Below, piece by piece: positions 11,662-26,600 of a DNA stretch of 64,000 bases. Source of the stretch: Halichondria panicea (taxonomy: Eukaryota; Porifera; Demospongiae; Suberitida; Halichondriidae); assembly GCF_963675165.1 (NCBI RefSeq), contig NC_087381.1, forward strand, positions 5,953,378 to 6,017,377, read 5' to 3'. A program made the translations under genes and the position numbers. The first letter of the stretch is position 1. Each line of letters opens with the position of its first letter. The notes beneath the pieces are model-generated. The model worked only from the letters and a program-made list of their open reading frames with translations. It was not told the origin of the DNA and searched no databases.

Positions 11662-14600
11662 CGTGCGTGTGTGTGTCTGTTCCAGCTGTAAGCCACATCA
11701 TGTCCTATAAAATGCTGAGTTGTGACAATTAAATCATGCAGCTGCTAACTATACTCGCTGGCCAGTCCCATCATCACTTCTTGAGGCCAATCCTCAAGAA
11801 GTGATGATGGGACTGACCAGCGAGTCTAGCTGCTAACCAGGTTCTGCTTGTGAATTAGCAGGACAGGGTGGCAAGCCACTTGCAGTTGCAGTGCTGCTCT
11901 GTGAACTAGGCTCAACTGAAAAATACTCAAAGAGTGACACGATGATGATGGTGATAGCTGCTGAACAGCCTGAAACTCTGTGGGGGACCTTGGTCTGCTC
12001 AACCCCACGTGGCTTTGCGCATGCATGTGCACTGGATGTACTGAATATTTGGAGGTGGAGTTTTGAGTTGATCGTGCAATAGAGCTATCATATCAGCTAG
12101 ATAGCTAGCTTAGCTTAGCTAGTAAAAGGAACTTGTGGAGCAGAGTCTGAGGCCAGAGGGGATGCTGGAGCACCCTCTGCACCCCTCTGGCTACGCCACT
12201 GAGCCTTGCACTAAAGCGATAGCTTTTTGTTAGCTACAAGACTCAGAAAATATCTGTTAAAACAGCCATTTGTGAAATTGATCTCTTTGAACACACCCTT
12301 TGTGGATGTAATGCGCATGCGCGCTCATTCCCCATGTGTGAGAAAATAGTATCCAAGATCCAGATCCAGATCCTCCTGGCAGAATCATCTTTTTCTTGAG
12401 GGCCTGGTAAGTCACAAAACACTACCATAATAAGTTATTCATGTACACAAAGTCTTTTCTTCTTAGATATTATATACACTGAACTACAGATCCTCATGGC
12501 GGAAGAATCAATTTTTTTCTTTCTTGAGGTCCTGGTAAGCCACATAATACAATAACAATATATAGATGCATGTAAACAAGTATTTTCTTCTCAGTGACTT
12601 TATTAACTTAAAAATATAAAATTCATTATAGAAACTACTATAACACTTGAGCGAAAGCATAACATGGCGAGAGGCATTAGCAAGCGCACACTTGTTATTA
12701 TAGATATAATAATTCAAATGCAAATTTTAAAGAAAAAAGCTTACCGTATAGCAGGTAATTTTCGTGGGGTAAAATATTCGTTATTTTTTTCGCGAAATTT
12801 TAACATAGGTGTGGCTTACCGGAACGTAGGAATGAAGTGCGTTTTTCGAGTTGAACGAATTTTTTACCTCACGAAAATTACCTGCTATACAGTATTCCCC
12901 CTAATAAACTGAACACTCCAATACATTTTAGCAAAAGCATAACATGGCGAGATCGAGAGGCATTAGCACAGCGCAGCTTGCAGCATTCGTTTTAAAAGTA
13001 GTAGCCTATAAAAGGGACCAAATGAGTTATTAGATGGGATGGTGGGGCATAAGTCCCAAATGGATATCTCTTAAAGAAATCTACTGCACTTGCACTGTCA
13101 TAATTATAATCCCAGTGCAATAATTATATGGTTGATTGCATGCAACATGCCCATATACTGAGCACTGGATGGCTTTGATCTGCCCACTCACTGGGCAACA
13201 AATTAACATGATATTGTACAATCATGCAGTTATAATTTACATCTTGATACACACATGATGTGCAGAATTGTGAAAAAGAGTAGGAAATTATCGACTATAA
13301 TTTTTTCAAAAACTTGGATGTCGTTAATGGCTGCAATGAACAGTGCAGTGCCACCGGACTGCAGCTCTTTTCTCACTCTTACAGCTATGCCAACAGCTAT
13401 AGTGTTCTAGTGCATGCATGAAGAGCTAACTACTAAGTAGAATAGCGACCACATTTGCTACACACAAGTCTGAAAAGTCTGCAACAGCCTTCAAAGTAAG
13501 CCATAACTTGAGAACGAAGCTAATTGCAATCCAAGAAAACATCACTAGAACTCTTACTTACCTTAAGCATGCAACATGTAACACTCTACACACACACACA
13601 CACTACCGTATACCTCGCTTGCGCATGCGCACACCGAGGCATAATAATTATTGAGATCTCTGTAATTTAAAGTTATTGTTAACTCACATACAGTTTCTGG
13701 CTGCAAGGTCTCGATGGACAAACTTTTGCTCAGCCAAGTAGGCCATTCCCAGTGCAATTTGATGGCACATCTTTAATAGCAGTTTCCTCAATGCCAGAAT
13801 CTGTGGAGAATGGCAAGACAGCTGATTGGTGGTGCTGTCATCATTGATCTCAGTATAATTATTTCGGCCCCACCCACCACTTGTTTGAGACTATAATTAT
13901 AATCAGTATAACTATCTCTACTCACTATAGTCGCTATACATACAGAGAAGTATAATTATAGTACTTCCAGCTCGAAAATATTATACTGCACACCTGATCA
14001 ATCTCACAGTCATCGTCCAGCTCAAGGATGCTCCTCTCTCTCTTAAGGTAGTCGAAGAGGCTCCCGTTTTCCATATATGGCATCACTATGGCAATGCCGG
14101 GACCAGCATCGAGGCACACCCCAATCAAGGACATGACGTGAGGATGGTGGAGGTCCTGCATCTTGTTCACCTCACACATCATGCTCTGAACATCTGACCA
14201 CGAAAACAGACCTACAAGGTATAGACAATTATTAGCATGCAGACTCGTGAAGTTAGCCAGAAATTGTAGGGGGTCTAGGTGAATCAATGACAAAATGATT
14301 ATAACATAATACGCTGACAACAACATAATTATACTATTATACACTGTAAAAAATGTGTAGTGAATATAACTGCAAGCGGTTAATTCAGTCATAATTAGCT
14401 AATTATATGTGTTGTTAAAATAATTTATTCCAAGGTGAAATAACTAAGTGGGTGTTAAATTAAATGTCGTAAGCCAAAATTATACTACCTGTGATTGTTT
14501 TAACAAACAGATAGGTTAAAGAAACATTTGTGCTATAGTACGTTCTTTGTGGTTGTTTTAACTTATTGTCTTATATCTGTATATAAGTATCTTATATCTG

Positions 14601-17600
14601 TATATAATACCCAGGTATTTAGTGTTTCTAGGCTTATTACAAGTCTAAAACAACCAATCAATTAGTTATTTTAAACACTGGCAGATAAAGCTAACTGGAA
14701 TAGTAGCCTCGATCCCAGGCCGAGTTTTCGCTTTTATAACGGTTAGGCGAACAACTAGGCCTGGTACTAGTTGTCTGCGCATGCGTCAGTCGTTCGTCAG
14801 ATTCTGACGAATGGATATTCTCGTTCACTTTCGTGACATTTATATTCGTGTACTATCGTGTACTAGAAGTCAGTTCCCGTTTTATCATTATTGGAATCGA
14901 TTGGAATGGCTCTTAGCTGAAGCTTCTCTCTTCTCTGAAGCTTAGAAAACATTATTCTGAAGACTAAACAACAAGGGAAGAGGTATAAAGCTTTGTCAAG
15001 CTTGTTAAGGTCAGATATTTTTGTGTGGGCCCTATATGCTATCAAGTCTTGTTCATGTTTGGCAAGATCTAGGTAGACTATACTTTCATCATTAATATGG
15101 TGGATCAAGTGAAGAGTGTGAGCTAGAGAACTTGGTGCTGCCATCATCAGCTCGTCGTATAACCTGTTTAATACGAGAAATTTAATATGTATATAGATCT
15201 AAGCTACACGTGTTTAGAATGTCTACTTCTCTGTACAGGAGCAATGGCTAATGTCCAGCTATCCCAACAGTGCTCCTCTTGGCTATACTAACGAACAAGA
15301 CTGGACAGTTTGAGGTAAGGGTTTAACCGTCTTTGGTTTCTTTTAATATTGTCCTATATTCACAGGATTGTAGTATGACCTGCTCGTTCGAGCGTTGCTG
15401 GGTAGCTCAGAGGCATCAAGAGAATACGTTTTCAAAATTTAACTGATTACGAGTTGGGGCCTAGAATCAGAGAAGTCCAGCAGCCTGCTAAATCTTTTTG
15501 AAACGTAATTTGAAGGCATTCAATCATCCTGAAGTTGCCCTGGGTCACTGTAATCGTGCTGCAGCACAACTGGCAACTCCCCAGGCCCTTGTGAAGCAGC
15601 TCTCTATGTGCATATTTTGTGTACTCACTCTGTGCATTTTCTGTGTACAAATTTCGAAATATTTTTGCCGACCACAAATACAATGAAAATTTGACGCATG
15701 TGCAGACAACTAGTACCAGGCCTAGTTGTTCGCCTAACCGTTATAAAAGCGAAAACTCGGCCTGGGATCGAGGTTAACTGGAATAGATACTGTGCAGCAT
15801 TGAATATTTTTTTTACTCTTTCAACTTACGTTACCTGGAGTAGAGCACTATAGATCTAACTCTTTAAGTGTTACTGACAGTGCTAGTGAGAAAACAGTTG
15901 CAGGAATTGCTCAAAAGAAGCTTTTATAATTCCAAAAATATACAAGTTGTCTAAAGCCTGTTTTATACATACACTGGGAATAGCTAGTCCATTCTCTAGC
16001 TATAGTATTATGCAATGCAAACCAGATCTTCCAAGGATCCAAGTCAAGAAATGAGGTCAAATTCTTATAAGAGCCTGGCCTTTATGTGTGCGCATGCACA
16101 TCAAGTCAAATCATGACAGTGTAGTATGCTTTAATTAAAGACATCAAAGAGTTACAATGAACTCTCATTCAGTTCCTATATAGTTCCTCTGTGTGCTTAG
16201 CTTTCCTGTAGACTTTACAACACTATTACAGCAGTTCATGGAGCTTCACAAAGGTCATGTGGTATAAGCTGGTGAAGTGACTTTGTTTTAGGCCATGCAA
16301 AGTCAATTTGTAGTTTCTCAGGCCCTCGCGCTTGGAAATTGGCAGCTTTACAAATATCACGTGATCTCAAATTAAAGGCACTAAAAGAAGAAAATGATAA
16401 ATTTGTATGGTTTTTGGTCATGAATATAATTATGACTAAAATTAATAAGTAAAAATTATGCACTTCCGCTTATTGAGGAAGTTAGGGTGTGTTTTCAATT
16501 AAAATGCCTCATTATCATTAATATTTATAAATGCCTCAATCCGCTTGGAAATAATAGCCTGAGAAAATATTGGCTCAGTAGTGCCTTTTCCCTCGAGGGC
16601 CGCACAAATTGACTTTGCATGGCCTTATATAAATATTTTACAGCTCATTCTTGACTTGAAGCATTGGTTTGTTTGCCAACGACTGTAGAAAATGGACTAG
16701 CTATTCCCTTAACTTTCTGGGAAAGAGTAACTGCTTTACTGCATGAGTTGTGCAGAAATAAATATTAAGGTAAAGTGATTAGCTTATTAAATTACTATGA
16801 TGATGATACAATGTATAATTATAGGGAAAGATGACTGCAATCAAAATGTGCTGCTGTGCGCTCTTCTGTCCACATGTGATGTGCTGTGCTGTGATAGCGA
16901 ATATTGAACAGTAATGTGTTGTGTGTTATAATGCTGTGATTCTGTGTAGTTCGGCTAATCGATTCGTTCATATTGTGATTTGAATTTTAAAAGTTGTTTA
17001 TAACTACAATAATTATTATACCCACATAAGAAATAACCATTTTACCATCTTGAAATATAACCGAGTCGTCTGGCTAATACGCCTACATTTCAATGCCATG
17101 GAGAGTGAGGTTATTTCCACATTATTGTATACTTATTATAATTATACAACTATTTAATATTAACGATTAAAAGTAAGGTTGTAAAATAACCACACAAATA
17201 ATGGTTGAAACAATCGCTATAATATCTTTTAAAGAGGTTTATTTATAGTGGCCTCAGTTTCAGTAACTTTAACCTTTTACTAATGGTAAATATATAACTG
17301 TTCGTTTTTTGCAGTGTATATAGTAGGTGTATCAAGACTGGGATGTCACCTTTTAATGTCTTCACGGCCACTCCTTGCATAGGTGCATCGTTCCAGTCTA
17401 TCAGAACACCCTTGTACACAATGCCAAATTCACCTATACAGGGAGAACCTCATAAATCATAAATTATAGGGAGAACCTCATAAATTCAGTGAAATGCACA
17501 TCTTTGTTCACCTTGTCCAATTGTAGTACTGGATAGCTTCAATATTGAGGATGGTATTTTGAATGAGTCTGGGACGGACTCAGCAATCTTATCGAGTTCT

Positions 17601-20600
17601 GATTCTATTGGTCAGTGAAGATTGCATGTAACAGAGACTATAAACATGTAGCTAAGAACTTACTAACGAGTGCAGTATTGCCATCCACTATCTCTTGATA
17701 TGTCCTGTGAATCATACAACCATAAAAGGAGATATTGAACAGCTATATACATACTATTATTTACCCAATAGCCACGAGCTCCATGTTTTGTTGGTGCATA
17801 CCAATTGACAATGACTTCTTTCGAGAGTTTAGATACAAGTAGATGATAACTATCAGTACACACACGGCCAGTACAACGATGACGGCACTTAATGGGAGAA
17901 CAATCTCCAGAGGAATTACATTTGCCTCATCAACTATGTAAGTCAGTCGCTGTTCCAGTACCTCAGAGATATTGCTCCCAACGGTCACCTGAAGGGACAG
18001 TGATACAAATTACAGTTTATTAGTCACTCACATTTATAACGGCTGTGTTTTCCCCTCCTGGTAGCTCCAAGGGGGCAGTACAGCTGATCTCACTAACTCT
18101 CTCACTGGATGTTAGGACACATTCCTCCCCTGCCACAGTCACATTTATTTCACTGGTCTCCACTGAGTCAAGATTGTCACCCTGGATACACACGATAACA
18201 ATAGGGTCAGTATATACTGACTATATATAAACATACCACAATACGTAGGACGTACATCATGCCACTGGTGACCACTTGAGAGGAATTCAGTCTGAAGTTG
18301 GAGGGATCTGATTGGACACTGATGGGAAGGCGTGCTTGTGTGATGCCGGGTGGGACATCATCAAACAATAGAGCGTAGTCCAATGCGGTCAGCAACGTCG
18401 TCGACAGGTTAGGAGTGGAGCATGTGATGGTGGTAATGTTTACAACACTGCATGTAGTGTCCTCTCCAAGACTGCAGTTGCTCCTCTGCAGGGGAGAGTA
18501 TAATACGTATCTATAAGAGTATGAGTGTTGAACCGATGTAGTAAACGTGGAGCATAATTATATATACTGATAGTTGTCACTATTCAATTAATGAGTACTG
18601 TTCAGTAAACTGTTAAGTGTTCTTGCATGGTTTGTATATAGCACTGCATGCCTGTATCAGGAACTGCGCAATCAGCATGTACGATTTCTGGGAAGTGTTT
18701 CTCGTTTCCAGGCCTTCCTTTTTCTTGCTGTTGCATGTCATTGTTCATGCAAAAAAATAGAAAAAAGAATAGACAAAATGAGGCAGCAAAAAAACCAAAT
18801 GGGCATACAGATAAAAAAAAGTACAGTTAAGAAAAAGGCCTGCATGGTTTGGGAAATTGCATGATCTATATGAACATGGGCGATATCAGTGTAGCCCACA
18901 ATCGTGACGTAAGGTATTCATTCTTCCACGAATTCAGAGCTGTACTCTGAGGTACCACCACTAATTAAGCTACTGCATGCAAGTCAGGGCTAGATGATAA
19001 TGATGACTATAGGCTATTAGTAGATCTAGCATTTAGAAGAAAATAAATATACGGGTCCCGTAGGGGCCATTCAGTTCCACTCTAAGATTCCACTCTAGAA
19101 TGCACTTCCACTCTGCAATTTTACTCTGGAATGCACTTCCATTCTAAAATTCCACTCTGGAATGCACTTCCATTCTGAAATTCCGTTGTGTTATTGTCTC
19201 CATCCAGTGTGAAAAAGCCATTTATAAGTGAAGTTGAGTAATATTTTGAGAGTGCATGGGTATTCTTACAGGCTAATCCGGCATGTGTTGTTAATCCCCA
19301 ACAGCTACTGCATGTAATAATTATTCTGAAACATAGTTAGCTATAGGACACAATCAAACAACCACTATATTACGGTGACAGCATTGGGGACATGAATGCT
19401 AATGATCTGTCTCCAACACATGCACAAATTGTTACTAATCATCAATAAACGCTAAATTTCTAGCTGCACTTTTATGTTCATATAGCTGCCAGTTTTGTTA
19501 CTAAGTGCCTGAACACGTACAGGACAAGATGATGTCAATTTGACCTTTGCAGTCTTGACATTATATACTTCCAGGCTACAACACTCTGGTTGAACATCAG
19601 AGAGGGCAGAGCTGGTGGGCGGGACTTTATCCTGCATTGAGGACACTATACTCCCATGCACACTCCTTTAATACAGATACCACACTGTATGTGTGGGGGG
19701 GGTCAGATTTATAATCTCAAAGAGATGTGTAGCTATACAACGGCTGAATTTCAGTAGCCCTTGCTACAGAATAGTAATTTAAATAATTATAACTACTTGC
19801 ATGTGGGAGGTCATCAAAAACATGCACCATTCTCATCTGCAGAGTCCACTAATAAATACTATACACACACACAGTAATATATACCATACTCACAAACAAT
19901 TTATCAGAGCAGCTTAGTCACTGGTTTTAATAGTAGACACGATCTTAGTACAGGATAAGGCCGACGCGTAATATAACATGATTAGCACAATGGAAGTGCA
20001 CTCCAGAATGGAAGTTCAGAGTGGAATTTTAGAATGGAAGTGCATTCCAGAGTGGAATTTCAGTGGAAGTTCATTCTAGAGTGGAATCTTAGAGTGGAAC
20101 TGAATGGGGATACGGGATACGGGCTTCCGTATAAATACATACACAATGCTAGCTTGCATGATAAACTATATTCAGTTCCAAGTTCATGCATGTCTGGCTA
20201 GGCTGCAGTTTATATTAGTCATAATATAGATCTCTATAATAATTATATGTGGGCAGTCCAACATCTCTATAGCTCTGCATGCTCATGCTCATTTTCACCC
20301 CCTTCTACCCTCAAGCGACTTCCCAATACAGGCTCTTCTTTTCCTCCATTTTTTTTCTTTATTACTATACCGTGTTGAAGGATTAATACTGGTACCCACA
20401 CATACAAATTTCGCTATGAATATAATTTATAAAATCTGTAAAACCATAGATAGAACAGTAAGAGGGATTGGAAACGACCGGGCCCCCCTGTGTAAAAGGT
20501 TGAAACACTCCGCGTTATATTTTGCGCTCGCAAATATTTTCGTGGTTGATCGTTCTGTGTTGTATTTTAACTGTTTCTAGCTCTCCTATCCACTAGCAAT

Positions 20601-23600
20601 CACTCAGAAGCTGGGAGGTACTCTAGAGAAGTAAATGTATACCACTGACAAGCTCTGAGTCCGTTGTCTTTACTATTTTTGTTGAGTTAAGCTTGAATTA
20701 CTCTATGTCAACTTTTCTCTTTCCCTGCTGTGGAGTCAAAACAGCAAAGGACATTGCTTGACTTGGTTATTATGTATCTAAGTGCTACATAGAATGGCTT
20801 CATGCTATGGATAAGCTGTACTGTTCATAAACGTTTGCAGTATAGTCCTTCAATAGTATACTTTTAGTATACTTTTAGACACACCACGGGCCTTGACCTC
20901 TCACGACTTCATAGTAAGAGCTATTCCTTTTTTTATTTGTTTAGTGATAGTGGCTGAGTGGCTTAGTTGACTTTTTAGAGCTGGATTCTCTTTAATTTTT
21001 AGAAAAATCAACATTAAAAGTGATCAATTTCACTGTTTTCTATGCACAGCACATTGTAGAGCAGTCAACAGGTAATGAGCATGCTGACTATAAAAATAAT
21101 CCTTTGTAGTTTTAGCCACACCCTATAACGCGGAGTGTTTCACGCAAACATTTTCGTTTCCAATCCCTCCTACTGTTCTATCTATGGTAAAACCAAGATG
21201 GTGGTCCAATTAGTTCTGCGTCAGTTTATGCAGCAGACAGCGTGCCTTGCTCTGAATTCATTTTCTAAAAGAATGTCAGGGAACGGTCAGAAACCAAGTA
21301 CATGCATGCAGCTTTCTTTCTGCTCTATATATATACTGAGTAATCCACGGTATATGTTCTATAACTGAGTTGAGCTCTCTATGGGAGGATCTGGTTATTT
21401 CTGGCCTTCCAGTTATAGGTTGATACCTTGCCATGGATACTGCAAGCCCCTGGTTCTGAGCCTTCTCCTGTCCATAAACTGTTGCGAAAATGTATACATT
21501 CACCTATATAGAGTAAGTCGCTGAACTGTGTAATCAATCTTGTTTTGTTCGTGATTACCCTTTTACCTGACGCATTTTGATGTCTGACAGAGTTTGGCGA
21601 CTTACTCTACACTATAAATCTATTACTCTACACTTATATCATCCAATGGGGGCGGGAGAAAGGACTGGTGACTCAGGGCTACAGCTTGTGTCTCTACCAC
21701 AATTTGGGTAGAGTTTATTCATAGTTATTCTTACATGATCCAAACATTGCGTGAGGAGTAGATTGCATGAGATAGTAGAATTGCGTAGCCTGCAACACGT
21801 GGGCTTCTTATACAAATGTATATATATTAGCCTATTTATACAGATTATGCTAGTTTTAGGAAAGAGAAGATTGATGAAGTAATAACGACATCAGGCATTC
21901 AGCTAGGATATAGTCATCTATAAGAGACCAGCAGAGATAGCTGTGTTTCAGTTTTATAGATACATAATGGCAGAGGGCATGCAGCAGTTGAATTGCTACA
22001 GTCATAGTGTATAGTTGTCTCAAAATCACTGTCACTCCTAGCTCGGTTCAAAGAATTTTTACGTTCATCAGCTGTTCCATGCTAATCTAAAAGTTTTGTC
22101 ACAACAGTACATGGATCCATAATATCAAAAGGCTGGCTTTAACTTTGACTCCGCTTTGAAGCGTAAGAATAAGGTTATGTTGTGCTACTGAGATAATTTT
22201 AGTATTGCAAGCCTTTCTTCGTTCTCTGGATACAAGGAACTAATTAAACATTGTTTCCCATAACCTTACTAATATATAATAGCTTCATCATTATCTGCAT
22301 TATTATCTAGCTACTGCGTACTATAACTAGTCCATGTCCATGCAGTAAGCTCTACCTCTTTTTCTGGTGTTTAGCGAACCCCCCCCCCACCCATCTGTCC
22401 TGCATGCTCTTGCCAGCAAGTGTCTATAGCTTTTTTTTGGCTGTGTAGATTTAGTTTAAATGCAGTGAGCCCTCAAAGCAAGGGAGATGCAACCCCATCA
22501 CCCGGTTGCTATGATACAGATCTACCCATTATATGCATGGTATATATAGTTGCAGGCTTACCAGAGGAGCTCCCGTTGGTGGGTAGACCTCCAACACATG
22601 CTGTTGTACCACATCAAAGTACAGTCCAGTAAAGGTTAGCATAATGCCTCCGCTGGAAATCGTGTTGCTAGGAAACACGTTCATCACATTGGGATTATTC
22701 AGATAACTGAAGAATAGTTCAGGATTGCTGATTATGGCAGCATCAATGCTCACCACCACTGTTGCATCAGAGAGGAGGTTTGATGCTGTGGTAGTGCAAC
22801 GAATCTCAAGAGACTGGATAGATCTGCAGAGAAAGGTTTGAGCACCAGCTATTTATACAGCCACTTACTGTAATAATATATTGCAGGCATAGGTTGACCC
22901 ACTGACGTTTAGAGATACCCTAGTGTCCTCCTGGTTACCCACGTCCAGTCCAGTCCCACTCACAGCCACTGTGGTCCCCCCAGCCATGGGTCCAAAGGTC
23001 GGAGTCACACTATTGACAGTAGGATACACTGCAGCGAACGAGCCGGCGTTTACAATGGCCTCTCTAGAGCCAATCATTAAAAAGAAGTTTTGGGGCCCTT
23101 CAGTTCCTAAGTTGGTGGTCATACAGGCAAATTGGCGCCCTGATATGTAGTCAGTATTTATGGGAGAGCAGGCGACGCCCCCTAAAGTAAGGGTAGAGTT
23201 TTGAATATCGGCAAAGAATACTCCGAGATCAGTGCCGTTCACAGTGATTTCTGTACCACCCTGAACTGGTCCTGTATATAGGGGGAAGTGCATGTAAGTC
23301 AGGATTCGTACCATGTATATATACACAAACACTCTAGGTTTGTACAGTTGAACCAAAAGAACTCATAGGTCTGGTTTGAAACTACAAAATATAATGTAAA
23401 GCGATCTCTCAAGAACGACCATGGACCTCAGAATGGCTCTCTACTCTGTACATCGAGCAGCTTCTTTGATCAACTTTAGCAATTTATAAACTAGAGCACT
23501 AAAGTACAAACCCTCAATCGGCTGGTAACATGATTATAAACCAGAAGAGTGATATAAGTGCATGTAGTGATGTATTACTATAGCACAGCAACTCAAGAGC

Positions 23601-26600
23601 AATAAAAACTAAACCAGACTGGAGGCATGCTGAGAACATATCGATAGAGTTTTAGTGGTACAACTAGGATCACATGCAGCAAAGAACTGGAGTCTTAGAG
23701 AAGTAGGATCCCAGAGTCAGCTAATAGCTAGAGCAAAAAAACAGTCACAATTCTAGCTTTTTATTGTAGTGACCCTCTTCTATTGTCTCTGGTACGGAAT
23801 CACTTCAGCTGTAAATACGTATATAGTCTATCTTGAATAAATTAAAGGCCGCGTGTAGTATAAATGTCTCGAATAAAGGCCACGTGCAGCCAACGTGCGA
23901 AACAGAAAAACAAACAGCCCAACGCGCCTCGGGTAATAACACATCCGAGGCCGAATGGGCAGCCACAAGCAGCAGCAACATTTATGCAATCACGTAATCT
24001 TCGTAAGAAAGTAGCACCGTTTCAAGCTTCATTGCACATGAGAAACTTATGACGCATATCTAAAGACATCCTCTGTGTAGTTAAGGCCTGGGTCAGGCAC
24101 TGATAAGATTAATTTTATTCATTACCAACATTTAATGTAGATGATGTAGATGATGTAGTGTTAATGAGATTCATAACCATTATTAATGTTATTCATTGCA
24201 ATTGATGTCACGTGTCAAGAAGAAGTCAAGGTACTTGCTTAGCTAGCTGCTGGAACTATTGTACAGAATCTTTAGCAACAAATGCGGTGGACTTGCACAA
24301 GGTAAGACTAGTTGTTTAGGCCCTCAAAAGATAGAGTAGGTTGTCATGATTATATTTCCAGCGGGGGAAGTCAATATGTGCAAAACTGCCTTAGCTATAC
24401 TGGCTTCTTTAGCTCTGACAGCCACTCTAGAGGTAGGCTATGCTGTGTATCTCAAGAATACAGTAACTCCTACTCTTCCCCCGCCGGATATTAGTACCTA
24501 GCAATGATAAGTTCATCTAGCCTTGTTTTTGAAGCTTGATCTTAGCATCTTCATGGCCGCATTTGTAGTTCTTCTTATTAAAAGTGGCATGACGTCATCA
24601 CCATTTTTGGGGCTAATTAGCATAATTGAATTAAGCTAATTAGTTTTTTGGAAAAAGAAAACATTGAGCTTCATTTTGGATGCAGCATACACTGTATATT
24701 GCAAATAATACAGCAGTATGAACATAGTGTTAAATTTTGGTATTTACAGCCAGACCCGGGCCTTAACTACGCAGAGTCTCTAAACTTTCTCTAGTGCATG
24801 GTGCTTGTTATATAATTATATTGATGTATTATCAAGCATGCTTACCAGACATTGGAGTGAATGAGTTGATGACAGGGGCAGGACAATTGTCCCCCTCAGT
24901 AATGAAACTAGTATTGGAGCACTCTTGCATCACCTCACAACTACCCCCACACCACCCACATGGGAACTGTAGTCCGATTCCGGCCGCAATACATTCTGAA
25001 CATCCACTGGCCAAATTACGACAATCATACAGAGTCACTGCATGTGTGTGTATGTGTGGGGGGGGTGAAATGGACACGGTAAAGCGTATGGCTGATCACA
25101 GAAGACAGTACCTTCAGTTAGTGGCACGGTTCTGCTGCTGACATTATTCCCCTGCCCTATCACCATGACATCCACTGGGGTAATACCAACCCCAGCAGAA
25201 AGCTTGAGCTATAATTATATACACAGAATAATAAGCATTTGGCATACACAGAAACATGATTGTAGTTCATGAATTGTACCAACTCACTTGTCCACTGCCC
25301 ACTATACACAGAATGGAGTTCTCGTTCTCATAACGAGCTGTCAGATTAACTCCATTCACAACACACAAATACTCGAAGCCATCAGTCTAATGGAGAGAGG
25401 GAAGCCATGGAATAATCAGGTATAGCGGTCATGTGACTCACAGGGGCGATAAGGTTCCTGGTGATCAGTTGAAGGTCCAGGGGAAACCTCACTGGTTGAC
25501 TAACACCTTGGATTTCATACAGAGAAAAAATTGACAATGAGGTCAAAAGTCACATATCCGTGTGTTCAGACACGGCCATCTACGGCATACTTCCCCAAGA
25601 AACTTTTTTTCAGACTCTCTGATATCCTTATAGGAACTGAGGTGCAGTGCTAGAGTTAGGGTTTTGCATAACACAATAAAATGCGAGTGCCGACAATTTA
25701 ATGAAGTTTCAATGCGTTAAAAGCGCTAAAACAACTTAATGATACTATGACAGGGGCGTAACCAGCAATGAGGCAGAGGAGGCCCTTGCCTCCTGTACTA
25801 TTGAACTACAATTGCAAGTGTCATGTGACTCACCTCACTAGCTTTTAATAGCTCTGGCTAGCAACTTCTGGATAACTGGCTAACTAGGTATAGAATGAGC
25901 AGAAAATGAGCTCTATCACTCTTTTATTGGAGATCGAAGAAGAGGAGGTAAATAGCAGTTTACTGCCTTTTGCATGCACTTCTACGCGATAATTAGTGGG
26001 TGTGGTTTCCAGACAAACATTTTTCGGGGGTGTTGCCTCCTTCCCGTAAAATTTCTAATTTCTAGTTACGCCCCTGATGAGTCCATAGCTTAGATATAGC
26101 TGTGTCTACTCTGTGGCTATATACTGCATCGGTAGATCAACCATGTATGCATTGCAGTGGCGGATCCAGAGGAGGGTCCATGGGGTCCCTTGACCCCCCC
26201 TTTTGAAGTTAGGCTTAAGCTCACCTTATATATAGTCCTACTCCTTGTCTGACTGTAATAATAGGTGCTGTATCTAGCCTACACTAGCCTAATGACTAGG
26301 CTAGTTGAGTATAGTAGTGAAGTATTGTAGCTAAGTCTGCTTCTACTCAGCTTAGTATTAAAGTTAGCTATAATGAATTGCTGAAGCAGCATTAAGTGTA
26401 TGCGCATGCTCTGTGGTTATGGATTCCACGTGGTCAATTAATTTATACAAGCTGTGGAGTTTATAAACATTAAATTGATTATGACCCCCAAAGGGGGCGT
26501 GGCTAACATTTCGGCTCGCACTGGACCCCCCTTTCTGAAATCCTGCATCCGCCACTGTGCATGCATGCATCAAAACACGGCATGCAGCCTGAGCGACACC

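Noticed and set aside
15385-15420. tRNA-like box A (TAGCTCAGAGG) near GTTCGAGC
   Set aside because: The B-box-like part lies before, not after, the A box, and no cloverleaf can be drawn; it is inside a foldback element.
19455-19670. Extra RTK ectodomain exon
   Set aside because: It ends in a stop codon without a clear donor, sits inside an inverted-repeat element, and the flanking exons join in phase 0 without it.
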